A stretch of DNA of 64,000 bases. Origin: Cladocopium goreaui (taxonomy: Eukaryota; Sar; Dinophyceae; Suessiales; Symbiodiniaceae). Positions 41,160 to 53,540 of this stretch are shown piece after piece (position 1 is the first letter of the stretch; each line of letters begins with the position of its first letter). The DNA lies in contig CAMXCT020002669.1 in assembly GCA_947184155.2 (NCBI GenBank), forward strand, positions 319,501 to 383,500. The letters are read 5' to 3'. The notes beneath the pieces are model-generated. The model was not told the DNA's origin. It was given only the letters and a program-made list of their open reading frames with translations, and did not search any database. The translations under genes were made by a program, and so were the position numbers.

Positions 41160-41345
41160 GGTACCACGTTGGAGTGGTCAACGGACCTCAAAAAGTGTCT
41201 TAATTTATATATAATATAAATATACACTAATAGCGGTATATCCTGAAGCATATTGAGGATATGATAGGATATATATATATATACACCACTATATAAATAT
41301 GATATATATATATACATATATCTATAACATATACTATATACAAAA
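41160..41345. repeat. TA-rich tract
   Basis: ATATAT runs with short interruptions. No coding content. Confidence 0.6.
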
Positions 41346-41379
41346 TCATACGAATTTTCAAGCATATTTGGATGCACCT

Positions 41380-41470
41380 TGCCTATCCTCGACGTTTCTT
41401 TGCAGCAGTCAGCACCTGCAAGGCGTTTGAATCAGATCGGGCTAAGGTTTTTGCCCCTTGGCTGAAGTGA
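41380..41470 (+). CDS. Candidate terminal exon
   Basis: Reads AYPRRFFAAVSTCKAFESDR then AKVFAPWLK and TGA at 41,468. A minus-strand frame is also open, so strand is not certain. Confidence 0.35.
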
Positions 41471-41479
41471 ACTGAGGAA

Positions 41480-43970
41480 GACCCAAGTTTTGGCAATTTC
41501 AATCGGGAACATTCGAACATTTTCAATGGCATTTTGATGCATTTTGGGGTTTCCAACTTTTGAATACTTTTGAAACTACTTTTGAAACTACCCCACAAGT
41601 AGCTGCTAGCTGCTCACGTCATGCAAGTCCTCAAACCAAGTGTTGCTGATGTTGTCATGGCCAAGTTGAGAGTGTAGTTGCGGTTATGCCGGTTATGCTT
41701 GCGCTGCGCCCGGGTGTTGCTTTGTTGTGCTGGGATAACAACATTGCTGGTTGATAGTTGCGTGGTGACAAAGAAACGCATGTGTTGATGGGTGGCTCCC
41801 TTGTGGCTTCCATATTGCAGGTGACAGGACTAGCTAGCTGCAGCTACAGTAGGTGTTCTGGGATATGAGCACCGCATTTCACAGCATACTGTTGGACCTG
41901 CACTTGGGCTTTTCATCCATTCACAAGCAGCATGAGGCACTTGGCAATGAATTGGCATCTTGGCAAGTGTGGTCGGGCTGTCAGGTTTTGTTCCTCAAAA
42001 CAGTGTTCCAGAATGTGTAGATTGCAAATTCACGTGATTAACTTTCCAAAATTGAGATTTCATCTTGCATTTTGAAACCGTTCGACCCCCTGAGATATGC
42101 AGGGAAGACCAGAAAACCCTAAATACTGTCTTTTGTGTGCATGCATGCAAATGGAAGAATCCATGACATACCAGCCCTGGTCCTTCAAGGGTCGAACCAC
42201 GTCAAATCACGTTCCCTTTGTATGTCTGTAGTCTGTAGCTCTTTGTCCTGACTCAAGCTTGTGATGCAACATATTTTGTGGATTTTTGTGGCATAAATGC
42301 AGGTTGACGCATACTTTCGTCACATCGAATCATGACCAGGCAGGGTGTCCGGTGCGTTTCACCTGGAGGTGTCCGGGGTGTCCGGTCCATGTCTGGCTGC
42401 AGGCGATGATCGATGGAAGTGCATGGCCCATTGGTATCCAGGCTGGCTATCTGAAAAGGGGAGCGATGACAGAAAAGCTGATCTCGATTTAGCTTCATGG
42501 CGATGGATGATATATTTATTTGTATATATATAATACATATTGACATATAGTAGATATATATATATATATTTATTGAGGCTTGGAACTATACTGATATTTT
42601 TGGGAAGTATCCAACGGTGGGCTCAACTTCTGTGCCTTTCCTGGCTTCTCAGGACATCAACAATGACTTGACGTCAGGGTCTAAGTCTGGTGATCCTGGT
42701 GATCAGTATCGCTTGTGATGTGTCTATCCTGATGTGACTGCTGGACACCTCATCCCATGGTAGTTTCCAGCATCTCCTACACGCATCCCCATTGTTGTTT
42801 GATGATGTTTACTATTTATCATCAGCTAATGCAACTAATACACATCAGTGAGATAAATATCAGCTAAATCATGAAATCACCCAGTTGTTGCTGATTGACT
42901 TTTCAGCAAACACTTAGCCAATTGGCACCAATGGGTAGAGACTAGCCATCCATCCACTGTTTAACAAAACCATGTTCTTTTTTCACCTAAATTTTCCGTA
43001 TACTACATAGTTACATAGACTATAAATCATTCCTCCATTACTTGTTAAAATTACCAGTGACTACATAAGCAAAGCCATTTTTGCCCACGGGAGAATCCGC
43101 CACTCCCGCAGTTCGATTTCGAGGTCTGTGGTGGCTGCGATCCAAAGCTCTGGCAGCTTGGGACCGGCTTCTCAGAGTGCGGATGGGTTGCCGGTTGCAG
43201 TGTCAAACACCCATTGGTTTATTTGGTTTATTCAATTGAAAAGTCGTGGTTTACCCATTGGTTATTGTTGGCTGATCCCTTTTCACTAGGTTGGTTTATT
43301 GTTCACATTGGGCTTCTACTAACCGAGTGGAAAAGGATCAGCCGACCATCTATTACACTCCACAAAATTGCAATACCTGGTTCCTACCTGAAAAAATCAG
43401 CAGTGCCAGTTGGAAACCAGGTTGGAAATACGCTGGTCCTGATTCATCCTCCCATGAAGAGGGCTGAGATCCCATGGCCATTGGGGAATCCCATGGCCAT
43501 GGATGGTGGGATGACGCTACTCCATATACCATGTTTTGACCATGGCTCATATGATAGTGAACATAATAATTAGATATAATAAGATATAATAAGTAAACAT
43601 ATCAATGATCTGTTTATACACATTTATACATATCATACAAACATACATTCCAGGTGGAGGGGGCCAAAAAATACTTCGAACCCAATGACTTACCATTTCC
43701 TGAGTTATCGAAGCCACGGGTCGTTTCGGTATGTATGACCAATGTCCAATCAAGCAATTGGGAAAAAGGCGCACTTGGTGTGGAGGTTTTTGCCCTGAAG
43801 AACAGATTTTGGCCACCTCCTACAGAGTCAGCGAGCGCTTCCAACCTTAAACGGCTCCCGAAGGCCATATGCCAACAGCAGCCGGCAGGCACGTTCCTCA
43901 TAACTTCAGGCTCGGACGGCTCTGGTGATTGGGTGACAGCTTTTCTCTCAGCAGCAACCGATTAACGATG
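41480..43970. other. No firm gene
   Basis: Mostly intron-like. A GC-rich stretch at 43,085-43,200 is open in all three plus frames, so it is not called. A (TA)n tract lies at 42,515-42,570. An ORF at 43,654-43,965 is open but ambiguous with the minus strand. Confidence 0.4.
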
Positions 43971-43983
43971 ACACATGATCAAC

Positions 43984-44047
43984 TTGGGTGCCCATTGCGC
44001 AATTTGTGAGACACCATGAAGATTGCTCAAACTGATGTCCAACCGCA
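43984..44047 (-). CDS. Candidate leucine-rich-repeat exon, minus strand
   Basis: On the minus strand after CTAG: RLDISLSNLHGVSQIAQWAP then K. LxxLDISLSNLHG is LRR-like. A neighbouring minus stretch at 44,140-44,230 (SGLGPLTHKLTMAMRKSG) may be the next exon. Confidence 0.4.
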
Positions 44048-44054
44048 CTAGTTT

Positions 44055-45865
44055 ACATGGATGGTTCATGAAGATACGAAAATCATGTCCATCTGTGGGT
44101 TTTGGGACAAACTTTTGGATCCATGAGACCTTAGACTTTGATGTCCAGGCGACCTGACTTGCGCATTGCCATCGTGAGTTTGTGCGTCAATGGGCCCAGT
44201 CCAGAAAGGGGGTCACGGAGAGGCTGGAATTGAACAATTCCATTGATGGGTTGAATCACTAATCATTCACTAATCACCACCCATCGCGGGGTAAACATAG
44301 AACCACCAATTGGAATACCAGAGGGTAACCATCACTATTAACCACTATTAACCATCATTAACCATCATTAACCATGGAAAGACTGTGATTTGATGCCAGG
44401 GAATGCTGGACTGGACTTCACGGTGGGCCCATTTGCTGGTTTTTTTTGGTGGGCCCAATGCCATGAAGAAGGGATGAGTTTGATACACATTTACAGTAAA
44501 TCGGGAGATGACCTATCAAGATCTATCAATTTGATTGGGTTTGCCATCCAGAATCTTCACCATAGATCTCTTGAGTTGGCTGGTTCACTGCTTGGCCACA
44601 GCCGATGCTGCGGAAGTTTTTTCAACATCTGAACTCCCGAATTTCCCGAATTTGAGTGAACCTCATGGGTCCCAAACATTCCCAAACAGCCGATGTTTTA
44701 ACAACCTGTTTGGTGGTTTGGATCATTTTTTATTTTTCCATATCTTGGGAATAATCATCCCAACTAACTAACATGTTTCAGAGGGGTTGAAACCACCAAC
44801 CACTTTTGCAGTATACTATGAATCTATCAGCCGATGTCATGACCAGTGACTTAAGACCGACGGGAAGCAGAGACTCGATGACGACCTTGTGGTTCCAAGT
44901 TGTGAACGAAAAATCAATGCCTTGCAAGTCATTTGAAGTCACTGGGAAAGAAGGCAGGAGGAATCATCCGGACCCTTGAACCAATCATTCAAAAGCCTTA
45001 CTCACATGATGTTTGGACATTTATAGAACTGTATAGATACATTATGATACATTTGGTACATATGGCACTAGCACATCTGGACAGTGCAGTAGACACAACC
45101 CCTCTCTGATTTTTGAAAGTTCCTAGTTGCTTTGTGTGGAATCCAGTTTCCCGACAGGAACTCATGACAGAACCAATGTGACCACTGATATTTCACTCAT
45201 GTTTCCACATTGCCAAGCTAACCACTGAAGCTTATGTAGCCCCGCTTGCCACGTTCCCTGATGGTAGCGCCATGTCGCCGCCTCAATCTATGCAGGAGCA
45301 TTCTATAAGCCTACTTTGGTGGTACCTGTATCATATACAGGATTCATGTAAATTTTGGCACATTCAGGGACATAGACCCAGAGATTACGGGGATGGCTGA
45401 AAGGGAAGTTCTTTCTAGATACCCCACTGGAATGCTTGCTTCCAGTTTATGTTGTAAGTATTTGAAGTTTGAGAGACCCTGATTATGTCCGTATACACAG
45501 GATAATCATAATTTGTGTATAGAATTGTGGATGTGTAAATTTATATACTATGAGATGGATAGATATGCACAGGTAGGCAGGTAGGATTTACTATCCAATT
45601 ATTATCGTCGGTACTACGTTTGTTAGTTGCATATCCAGTCATGATCCATGATAATCCAATAACACATCCCCCCACCAAGATTCCTCTAATCTTCCATATC
45701 AGCCCAAACGGTATTCAAAATTCAATTTCCGATAGAACAATAATACTAATTCAATCGATCGGAAATGATGGATTCATATTACATATGGATACAATTTTTG
45801 ATAGAATACCACTTCCGATAGATTCATATTTATTCAATAATAGTCCCATAATATAAATATCTATA
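44055..45865. other. No supported gene
   Basis: Contains a decamer CCATCATTAA repeat at 44,330-44,376. An AT-rich 78-codon ORF at 45,620-45,856 has no recognisable content. Confidence 0.45.
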
Positions 45866-45868
45866 ATA

Positions 45869-45972
45869 TACCCTCTGGTTATTTAACATAGCCATGGGAA
45901 ATGGCCCATGTATAGAGGTTTACCTATTAAGAATGGTGATTTTCCATGGCTATGTTAAATAACCAGATAGTA
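45869..45972. repeat. Foldback MITE-like element, family 1, copy 1
   Basis: 104 bp. The left arm TACCCTCTGGTTATTTAACA then TAGCCATGG mirrors the right arm CCATGGCTATG, TTAAATAACCAGATAGTA. The centre TATTAAGAATGGTGATTTTC is shared with the copy at 49.4 kb. Confidence 0.85.
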
Positions 45973-46019
45973 ATATGAATAATTATTCCATAGTCTATAT
46001 CTCTATGGCTTGCTGGAAA

Positions 46020-46115
46020 TCCACCATTTACACATGATTTTCCTATCTATAAATCTCCATTTAGGCCACGGGGTTTTCCCAGCCAGCCACGTTTGATTAC
46101 CGGATGGTAATTCTC
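46020..46115. repeat. MITE-like element, family 2 (uninterrupted relative)
   Basis: ACCATTTACACATGATTTTC, CTATAAATCTCCATTTAGGC and TTTTCCCAGCCAGCCACG, TTTGATTACCGGATGG in order. The same parts flank the retrotransposon, and related parts occur at 58,140-58,215 and 60,155-60,280. Confidence 0.6.
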
Positions 46116-46548
46116 CATAATCTTCCATAGACTTATTCCATCATTAATCCTACTAGTGATCCATAATTAATCGATTGTCAATTCCATTCTCTATAACCAT
46201 GATGTTGGTTGTGATTCCTAAGGGTATCCCATTAAATGTCCCATTATCAGCCGTTAGTAATCATTATTAGGCACTATCAACTCTTACTTATTAACGCTCT
46301 TTAGCCATACCGCCATCCTCCATCATAATGCTATCATTGGGATGATTTTAAAGGCAGATTCTACAGGAAAACATGTTTCCCTTCACAATAAACGGGGGTT
46401 CCAGCAAATTTTCCTTTAAACCAATCCAATCACCTGGGTTTAAGGTGATTTTTGATTTTTCCACTGAGAAATATATCGCCTTACTAGGGAATCGATAGGG
46501 TATGTTTTTGACCTTTTGGGGGTACCTTACAGCAATCAAAAAAAAGGC

Positions 46549-46650
46549 ATGGCCCTGGCAGCTTCGAAATGGCAGGACTTGGAAGCGCTCAGCGCCGGGG
46601 ATATCCGCCGACTGCTGACACGCGAGGGAGTGAGCTGGGTGGCCCAGGGG
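46549..46650 (+). CDS. Candidate exon, start of KH-like gene region
   Basis: ATG 46,549: MALAASKWQDLEALSAGDIR then RLLTREGVSWVAQG, donor GTGGGT. GC-rich island in AT-rich sequence. Product unknown; the first of a plus-strand run of exons reaching the window's end. Confidence 0.5.
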
Positions 46651-47576
46651 GTGGGTGTTGATGTTCTAATGAAATGGGGAAGTTTTTGTCATATTGGATC
46701 TATAGGTGAATGTAATTTACTAATGTACATATTCTATATTAATTAGATCTATTAATACATGTGAATCTTCATTATTAATTATATACATATTCTATGTGTA
46801 TATATATATGTCATGTTTCAAATGATATTTCATAGACATTGACCAACAAAGAGGCCCATAAATCAAGCAAGCTTTGGATGTGGCATTTAAGCTTTTGTGG
46901 TAAATCTATATACTAAACTTTATGTTTTGAGTCACCTGGATGATTGTTGAACATGACTAGCTCGAGCCGTGGGTCCTTTTGAAATGGGACATTTTGCCCA
47001 ACATCCGAGGCTGCCGTGGATGCATTGAAAAGGGGGACTTTGTGCTACTTGGATTGCATTGGAAGATGAAACAAAACCTATGAAATACCATATGGAGGTG
47101 TCCTAAACTGGGGAAAAACCCAAATCAACCATTTTTGCTTGAGATTTTCCATGATAAACAATCCATTTGGGGGCAACAATCATTTATGGAAACCCCCCAT
47201 ATTTTGGGAGGATGAACATCCATTTATCAGTTTTTTTTTGGGGGTTCACTATGGAATGGTAGTTTTCAATGATTCCATTCCTACTGTAGCTGGGATGATA
47301 ATCTGCATGAAGATGGCATTATTTTGTACCCCTTCCAACCGACATAGATTTTTGGGGACGCGTTGAATCTACCCCTGTGAGGGGCTGAAGCATACTTGTA
47401 GTGGAAATTTAGCGCTGCTAAGGCGACTGGCTGCAAAGACCTTCAGACTCGATGGCTGCTTGGAAGTTGCGGTATTCCTTTTCAGGACAACGCCTTGATC
47501 ACATGTGGGTAAACTAATGGCAGGCTTGAAAATCCGCAAAACCTTTAGGTCAGATGATTTATTTGTTGAAAGTCAT

Positions 47577-47826
47577 GAGTTCCCCCAGCTTCGACTACCA
47601 GAGCTGGGGAATGCTTCGGACTCATTCCGTGCTACGAGGTTCACAGCCTGAAGAAGCAAAGCCGAATGAGCCGGAGCAAGGCCGGGTGAATCTCCAGGGA
47701 AAGCCACTGGATTTAGGGCCAAAAGGCTTTGGGATACATCCAGAAACGAGGCAAATGCCACGGGTTCCGTGTGGCATGGGGCCTATTGAAATCATTGAGC
47801 AGTTCCGAAGATGTTGTACTCGCTAA
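47577..47826 (+). CDS. Candidate exon (unknown protein)
   Basis: SSPSFDYQSWGMLRTHSVLR, PEEAKPNEPEQGRVNLQGK and RVPCGMGPIEIIEQFRR, stop at 47,824. Weak support. Confidence 0.3.
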
Positions 47827-48355
47827 AAGCTTGTGTCATAGAGTTCCCTATTTTCCATGTTCACGCCTCAAACCCTAAGAGTCCTGGATCACGAATCCTA
47901 AAAAGATGGAAAAGAATGGAAAAGAGGTCTCACATATGTAATTATCCTATTTACCATCCAACAAACGGATCAGGATCCACATTCCCAATTCTTTCAGGGC
48001 TGGTGGCTCAGCTCACCCACAACCAATCAAATTTGTTGGAACACCTGTGATTCATCATGATTCCTGACTATCCTCCCATTTGCAAACATCGTTCTTGGAT
48101 AGTTTATCCATGTTTTACCCAGACTGGGATGAAGGCAACATTCATAGAAACGCTCAAAAAGGCCCTTTTTTTCCGTTTGAGCAACCCAATGGATGTCGTA
48201 TTTTGATGTATTTTGGTCAAAATCCACCATGTTCAATGGATAATTATTGGATATCCCATTATAACCCCACTATACATCCCATTCTATCTCCATTTTGATG
48301 GTTGATTGCCACCTGTCTTGATGGTTGACTCACAATTTTTGATGATTGGCCCCAG

Positions 48356-48485
48356 CGTGGCCGCGTCATCAGACGAGCGCAGCCCGAGTTGCGGCAGCAT
48401 CCGCTCTGATTGGAGCGAGGAAGCCTTGAGGGCCAAGGCTAACGATGCCAAGGCGCAAAAGGCCTGGAAAAACTGGGCATGGTGA
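48356..48485 (+). CDS. Candidate exon (unknown protein)
   Basis: After GCCCCAG: VAASSDERSPSCGSIRSDWS, EEALRAKANDAKAQKAWKNW, ending in TGA or at a GTGACG donor. A GGTGTGTCTGAAAATGGTA introner-like repeat begins within 10 bp of its end. Confidence 0.5.
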
Positions 48486-48824
48486 CGGGTAGGTGTGTCT
48501 GAAAATGGTAAATTTAAGCCAAAAAAACATGGGTATGATTAATAAGGGCCCACATTTTTACCAGCACCATTGGGGATATAACATCTGGCATTGTTTTGAT
48601 ATTTGGAATATGAACATGGGACAACCAAGTCGATATGAATTTTGGGTGTGTCAAATAGGGGGATTAATCCCCAATTTATGCTTATGTTTGATAAACATGA
48701 TGATTAATCAACAGATTTAGGTTTTTTCCCACAATTTTTCACACAAACCCAGGTGTGGAAGGATGAGTCAGTGGCCCCCTCCATCCTTTGCTTCGGATTC
48801 CAATTGATAGTTGGCTGCTGATAG

Positions 48825-48906
48825 GAGGCGAAGCGAAGCCCCGACCGCAACCGGCGCACTAGACTCAGTACCGGGGTGGGCCATCCAGATCGTTGAGTCG
48901 TTGGAG
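48825..48906 (+). CDS. Candidate exon (unknown protein)
   Basis: Between CTGATAG and GTAGGT: RSEAPTATGALDSVPGWAIQ then IVESLE. Good borders. Confidence 0.5.
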
Positions 48907-49019
48907 GTAGGTCAGGCCGGTCAGGCTACATTTGATACCACTGAACCCGCAAGCATTGGTCAAACTTTTTTTGTTTTTTTCATATTATACCCAATGCAAT
49001 CTGAAGTATATGAGTAGCG

Positions 49020-49200
49020 TTTTTCAATCATTTGATCTGGCTACAGTACCCCCGAACATTGCCATTTGGGGAGTATCTATTTATATCGGGGTAAATTATA
49101 ACGTCCTCACAGCGACCTCGCTGGAATTATGCTTAGTAGGGGTATAACTTAACTATCCGCAAATAGCCTTATTTCAGGTCAGTGAATTGCAATTTACTGT
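49020..49200. repeat. Dispersed repeat pair with 53,400-53,540
   Basis: Shares TAAATT.TAACG.CCTCAC, GCGACCTC.CTG, AATAGCCT.ATTTCAGGT and AGTGAATTG-like parts in the same order with the stretch at 53.4 kb. Confidence 0.55.
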
Positions 49201-49397
49201 ACCCATATTTATATGATGTTATATGGGTCTGTCCGAACATGGGGTATAACGGAATACCCTTCAAATGGCTACTTCAATACGGCAAATGGTGATTAAGCAT
49301 AGGATTTCGGGGTATACCATATTTTTCAGACAAAACCATATCCATTTATCAATGTGCCCAGACTTATGACAGATTAATAATTTATAACTATTATTAA

Positions 49398-49506
49398 TTA
49401 CTCTCTAACATAGCTATGGAACATGGTCCATTTGTGGATGATTTACCTGTATTTTCCTATTAAGAATGGTGGTTTTCCATAGCTATGTTAAATAACCAAA
49501 TGGTAA
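49398..49506. repeat. Foldback MITE-like element, family 1, copy 2
   Basis: CTAACATAGCTATGGAACAT on the left mirrors TTTTCCATAGCTATGTTAAA then TAACCAAATGGTAAT on the right. The centre has TATTAAGAATGGTGGTTTTC. The outer left arm is degenerate. Confidence 0.75.
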
Positions 49507-49556
49507 TTGATAATATTTATTAATGATTTCTATCTATGAATCAACCGGGTACCGAA

Positions 49557-49640
49557 AAGGTACACCAACGGTATGGCCGAGGCCGGAGGGACGACAGTCG
49601 CGACTTGAGCCCTGGCAGTTACAAGCCCCGTGTCGCTTGG
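49557..49640 (+). CDS. Candidate exon (Arg/Ser-rich)
   Basis: Reads VHQRYGRGRRDDSRDLSPGS then YKPRVAWLHGM. RS/RG-rich composition. Borders uncertain. Confidence 0.3.
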
Positions 49641-50485
49641 CTGCATGGCATGACTTTTTGTGTTCAGATTCTAAGTGATTGTTCGTTATCATTACTTAAT
49701 TTACCTATGATATAGATTCCTTTTTATGAATTATGAACTAAGTATGAACTAATTATGAACTATTATGAACTAAGTATGAACTAATTATTCATCATCTTAC
49801 TTTGTTGGTGGTATCCTTCTGGTGTCCGTTCCTTGGTTCTTCATGGTTCTTCACCATCCCCTCGATGAGCAATCCATGAGGACTGGAGCGTTGACTCCAT
49901 GCTCCTTGGCAGCAGCGCGATGGGGGTGATAGACTAGCCATGTTTTGAGGCCAACTCACATGGGTCCATCTGACAAGGGGAAATTCATCATTATATATAT
50001 AATCCCCAATTTCATATGGCTATTTAGGCTATTGAATGATTTGATTAATGATGATCACACATCAAATCCTGGGATACTTTTTTTCAGACACACAGAAGTT
50101 GCTGTAATGTGTTGAATCTACACTTCCAAAATAGGTGATATTCGTTCATCGCCGCATCTCTGGAAGGTGATGCCAGCATATCCCAACTAGCCAGGTTGGG
50201 TTCAGTGATTTGGCGAATGATTTTGATCCACTATGGCTCCAAGTTATTGCGTCCATGTGACCCAAAAAAATGACCCCAAGTTGGAGGAAACCATCATATT
50301 TTTACATTCACATCTAGAGATTTCCTGTCCAATCTTCTCTCAACCAATCCACAGATCAAGTGGTTGGTCAAATGATCTTAACGTATCTTAACTTACTTTA
50401 AGTTGATTCATGATCTTTCAACCCATCATAAAAACATGATAAAACCCATCCCAAAAGCTCCAAAACTTGGGTGGCTGTGCCCCAG

Positions 50486-50594
50486 GAAGATCAGTGCGGA
50501 CGATGCAGCAGCCTTGACCTTTGGTGCGGGCGGCCGCACAGTGGAACGCATCCAGCGGGTGTCCGAAGCGGAGGTGGAGCAATTTGGCCGCAGG
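50486..50594 (+). CDS. Candidate KH-like exon
   Basis: Between GCCCCAG and GTGGGA: KISADDAAALTFGAGGRTVE then RIQRVSEAEVEQFGRR. GAGGRTVERIQRVSEAE fits the GxxG loop and second helix of a KH RNA-binding domain. Confidence 0.6.
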
Positions 50595-51269
50595 GTGGGA
50601 GCTGGTTGGATTTCTGGTGATTTAATAGGAATCCATTGGATTTGAATGGGATTTAGTGGGATTTATTGGGATTTTGAATGGGATTTATTGGGATTTAATA
50701 GGACTTCATTGGATTTTTATGGTTTATTTGATGCATTTTTGGTCAGGTTTGAGTTATGAAGCCCATTTTGGGTGCCCACTGGACCTTGACTGTAAGTTTT
50801 TGGCCTTCACCCTTTCGGGTAAAGTTGGGGGTAGAAGACCCAAGGCTTCAGACTGACTGGGTGGACCCAAGAGCTATTTAGAAAACCATGTAAATATCAA
50901 GATTGGCAAGCAGAAGTGTTCCAAAACATGTTCGCGGACAACGGGAGGATGCAAGATTGCTCAGAGCTGACATCTTCATTCTGTAGGTCATGTTCTGCAA
51001 TTCTGTACAGAAGACTCAAGTCCAGCACATCCTAACCTGGTAACCTGGAATGGGCTTGGCCGACATATTGGCAAAAACAATCTTTCAAACGCCAATCGAA
51101 ATATATGCATATGCGTACGTATGGATGCGCACCAACACACAAATGTACATACCGTTTTACATTGTGTTACATACTCATCTATGTATAATTATGTATATAT
51201 ATATATATATACATATTCATACACATGCCACACATATATGAATATATATATATATATATATACATAACA

Positions 51270-51535
51270 TAACATAACATGACATGACATGACATGACAG
51301 AACATGACATGACATGACATGACATAACATAACATAACACACCATTACATTACATGCCATTACGTTACGTTACGTTAGGTCCATTACATTACATTCCATC
51401 ACATATTACATATTACATATTACACATTACACATTACACATTACACATTACACATTACATATTACACATTACATATTACATATTACACATTACATATTAC
51501 ACATTACACATTACATATTACATTACATACATACA
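51270..51535. repeat. ACATR pentamer and ATTACACATT decamer microsatellites
   Basis: ACATG/ACATA pentamers at 51,265-51,340, GTTAC at 51,362-51,378, then TTACACA/TTACATA units to 51,535. Confidence 0.9.
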
Positions 51536-51651
51536 CATGCTCGTTAATTCCAACCAGATTTATGTTGTGTTGTATCATCACAGTCTGAAACGAGCTCCGT
51601 GCTGGTCATGGCCTTGTCATCCAAGGCTCCTGGACAAAGAACTCATTTTAG

Positions 51652-51798
51652 AGGTGCGTGGCACGGAACTGCAGCGGAGACGTGCCAAGAGCCTTGGGCG
51701 GCATGTCCCCCATTTGGAAAAAGGAGCCCCTGTAGCAGAAAGGGTTTCGGGGGTGGAGGTTGATGGGATTGCAACCCTTGAGCTACTAACTACCATGT
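51652..51798 (+). CDS. Candidate exon (unknown protein)
   Basis: After ATTTTAG: VRGTELQRRRAKSLGRHVPH, then EKGAPVAERVSGVEVDG, stop near 51,800. Perhaps another part of the KH-like gene. Confidence 0.35.
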
Positions 51799-52149
51799 AG
51801 AGATGCTGATGATTCGTTGGCCGGAAGTGGAAAAACAATAGCATGGAAGCTGGCGTGGGTAAAAAAGAGCACCCGACATTTGCCGTCCAAGGAAATATGC
51901 CAACATTGATCCTCGGTTGCAACGAGGTCTCCAAAAACTCTCTCCTTGAGTAATTTGCAATATCAGGGTCTGAATCCGGCAAAGTGCCGTAGCCTTCTTC
52001 TTAGCCTTCTTGTTTGATGTACTTTCAAACATCCAGAGTCCAGAGGGTTGTAACTTCATAAATGAATTTGTAAACCAACAGCCACACAATTTGCACTGTG
52101 CCTTGCTGGCCCCAGCTAAGATCATGAAGCAACGCATGGGTGAGGGCCT

Positions 52150-52346
52150 TAGCTTTTAGGTCACTGATCGATTTTGGTTCTGACACAGTGCCAGGTGTGG
52201 GCCACTCAGTTGATCAAAAAATCCAGGGAATTCGTGGGTCAGCCGCCACATCGTCAGGCCCAAACATGATCACAGAGGACTTTGAGGACGGTGATCTCAC
52301 CATTCTCTGTGTCCCACCTGATGTGGCCCCTGGGCAACCGATGTAG
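52150..52346 (+). CDS. Possible exon (weak)
   Basis: Open frame with GSAATSSGPNMITEDFEDGD and LTILCVPPDVAPGQPM. The minus strand is also open. Confidence 0.25.
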
Positions 52347-52544
52347 CAACCGATGTAGCTGTGCATCTTGTCAGACCCTGGTTGCCACCTCGCCACAAAT
52401 GGTTGCAAAATGTTGCGAACATGGGGGAAGTCATCAGAAAAGGCCTTCAATCAGTTTCCGATCTTTTTTGGATTTGTTGTAAATGATCATCCAAACAATC
52501 TTGTATAGTTTAAGGCCTAGGGCCACCATTCACATCACATGCAG

Positions 52545-52618
52545 TGAGGTTGGCTACGTTCAGGGACAAGGTGGAATGGTGCTGCGTAGCATTGAAGAGG
52601 AATGGGGCACACTGATGG
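52545..52618 (+). CDS. Candidate KH-like exon
   Basis: After CATGCAG: EVGYVQGQGGMVLRSIEEEW then GTLM. GYVQGQGGMVLRSIEEE is a KH GxxG loop with the following helix. The frame stays open to TGA at 52,645, so it is either a terminal exon or has a non-canonical GA donor after GTLM. Confidence 0.6.
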
Positions 52619-53197
52619 AACCTCGACGAAATGCGCTGGGGGAATGACCAGATATCCACCAAACTTGCTGGGTAAGCATCGAAAATGAGCTGTTCACTTG
52701 AAAAATACAAGTCCTGGATGTTTCGTCCTAAGCAAATGCACAGTTGTGCCAGAAACCGTGCCCTGGAAACCCGTGAAGATGGTGGGACGCTTGAGAAGTT
52801 CAAGCTTTGGACAAACCAATTAATTATTGGTGAGATCCCGCATCCCCATCATGACATTGTTGTGTAGATTCGCAGAGTTTGTGGTTACACTATGATTTTT
52901 ATCGGGTTGCTTGGGCTGTGTGGCCAGTATTGCGGCTTTATCTGCAGTTTTTTGTTGTGATACAGACCTGTTCTCAAAGGTCTTATCTACAGCTTCATTG
53001 CTTAATGTCATAAGTCCGTACAACTCATGGCCTTGATATGCCTTGATCTGCAGTTCAAGAGGAACTCCCTATCTTTAAAGCTGAAAACCATAGGTTTCCA
53101 GGTTTCCGTATTCGTTTGGAATTTTATCTCAAAGGCAAGTCTGAGACTTCATGGATTTTCCATGGGTTTTCCATGGGTTTTTCCATGGTTTTTGTAG

Positions 53198-53295
53198 GAT
53201 TTCTTCTGCAGATTTTGCAGATTTTTTCGAGGTCTTCATTGACACGGATCTGTCGAAGGCCCAGCGCTTGGCTCTGTTCGGCATCCTGGCGTCAA
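53198..53295 (+). CDS. Candidate exon (unknown protein)
   Basis: Between TTGTAG and GTATTT: ISSADFADFFEVFIDTDLSK then AQRLALFGILAS. Clear protein-like stretch. Confidence 0.55.
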
Positions 53296-53399
53296 GTATT
53301 TTTTCATGGTGATTTATAATGATTTATATAGTAGGAATCCATAGGATTTTAATGGAATCTAATGGGATTTTTATGGGATTTATATGATTTATATGAGAT

Positions 53400-53540
53400 T
53401 TTGTATGGATAAATTGTAACGACCTCACTGCGACCTCACTGTAATGATGGTCAATAAGGAAAATCATCCCACAATAGCCTCAATTCAGGTTAGTGATTGA
53501 TTGTCAGTTATCCAGATCATTTTTGATAATTTTTCGGTGG
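53400..53540. repeat. Dispersed repeat pair with 49,020-49,200
   Basis: AACGACCTCACTGCGACCTC, CAATAGCCTCAATTCAGGTT and AGTGATTGATTG match the earlier copy in order. Confidence 0.55.

Noticed and set aside
43085-43200. GC-rich exon-like stretch
   Set aside because: All three plus frames are open and plausible, so no reading can be chosen.
45620-45856. AT-rich 78-codon ORF considered as organelle-derived DNA
   Set aside because: No recognisable organelle gene; composition matches neighbouring intron sequence.
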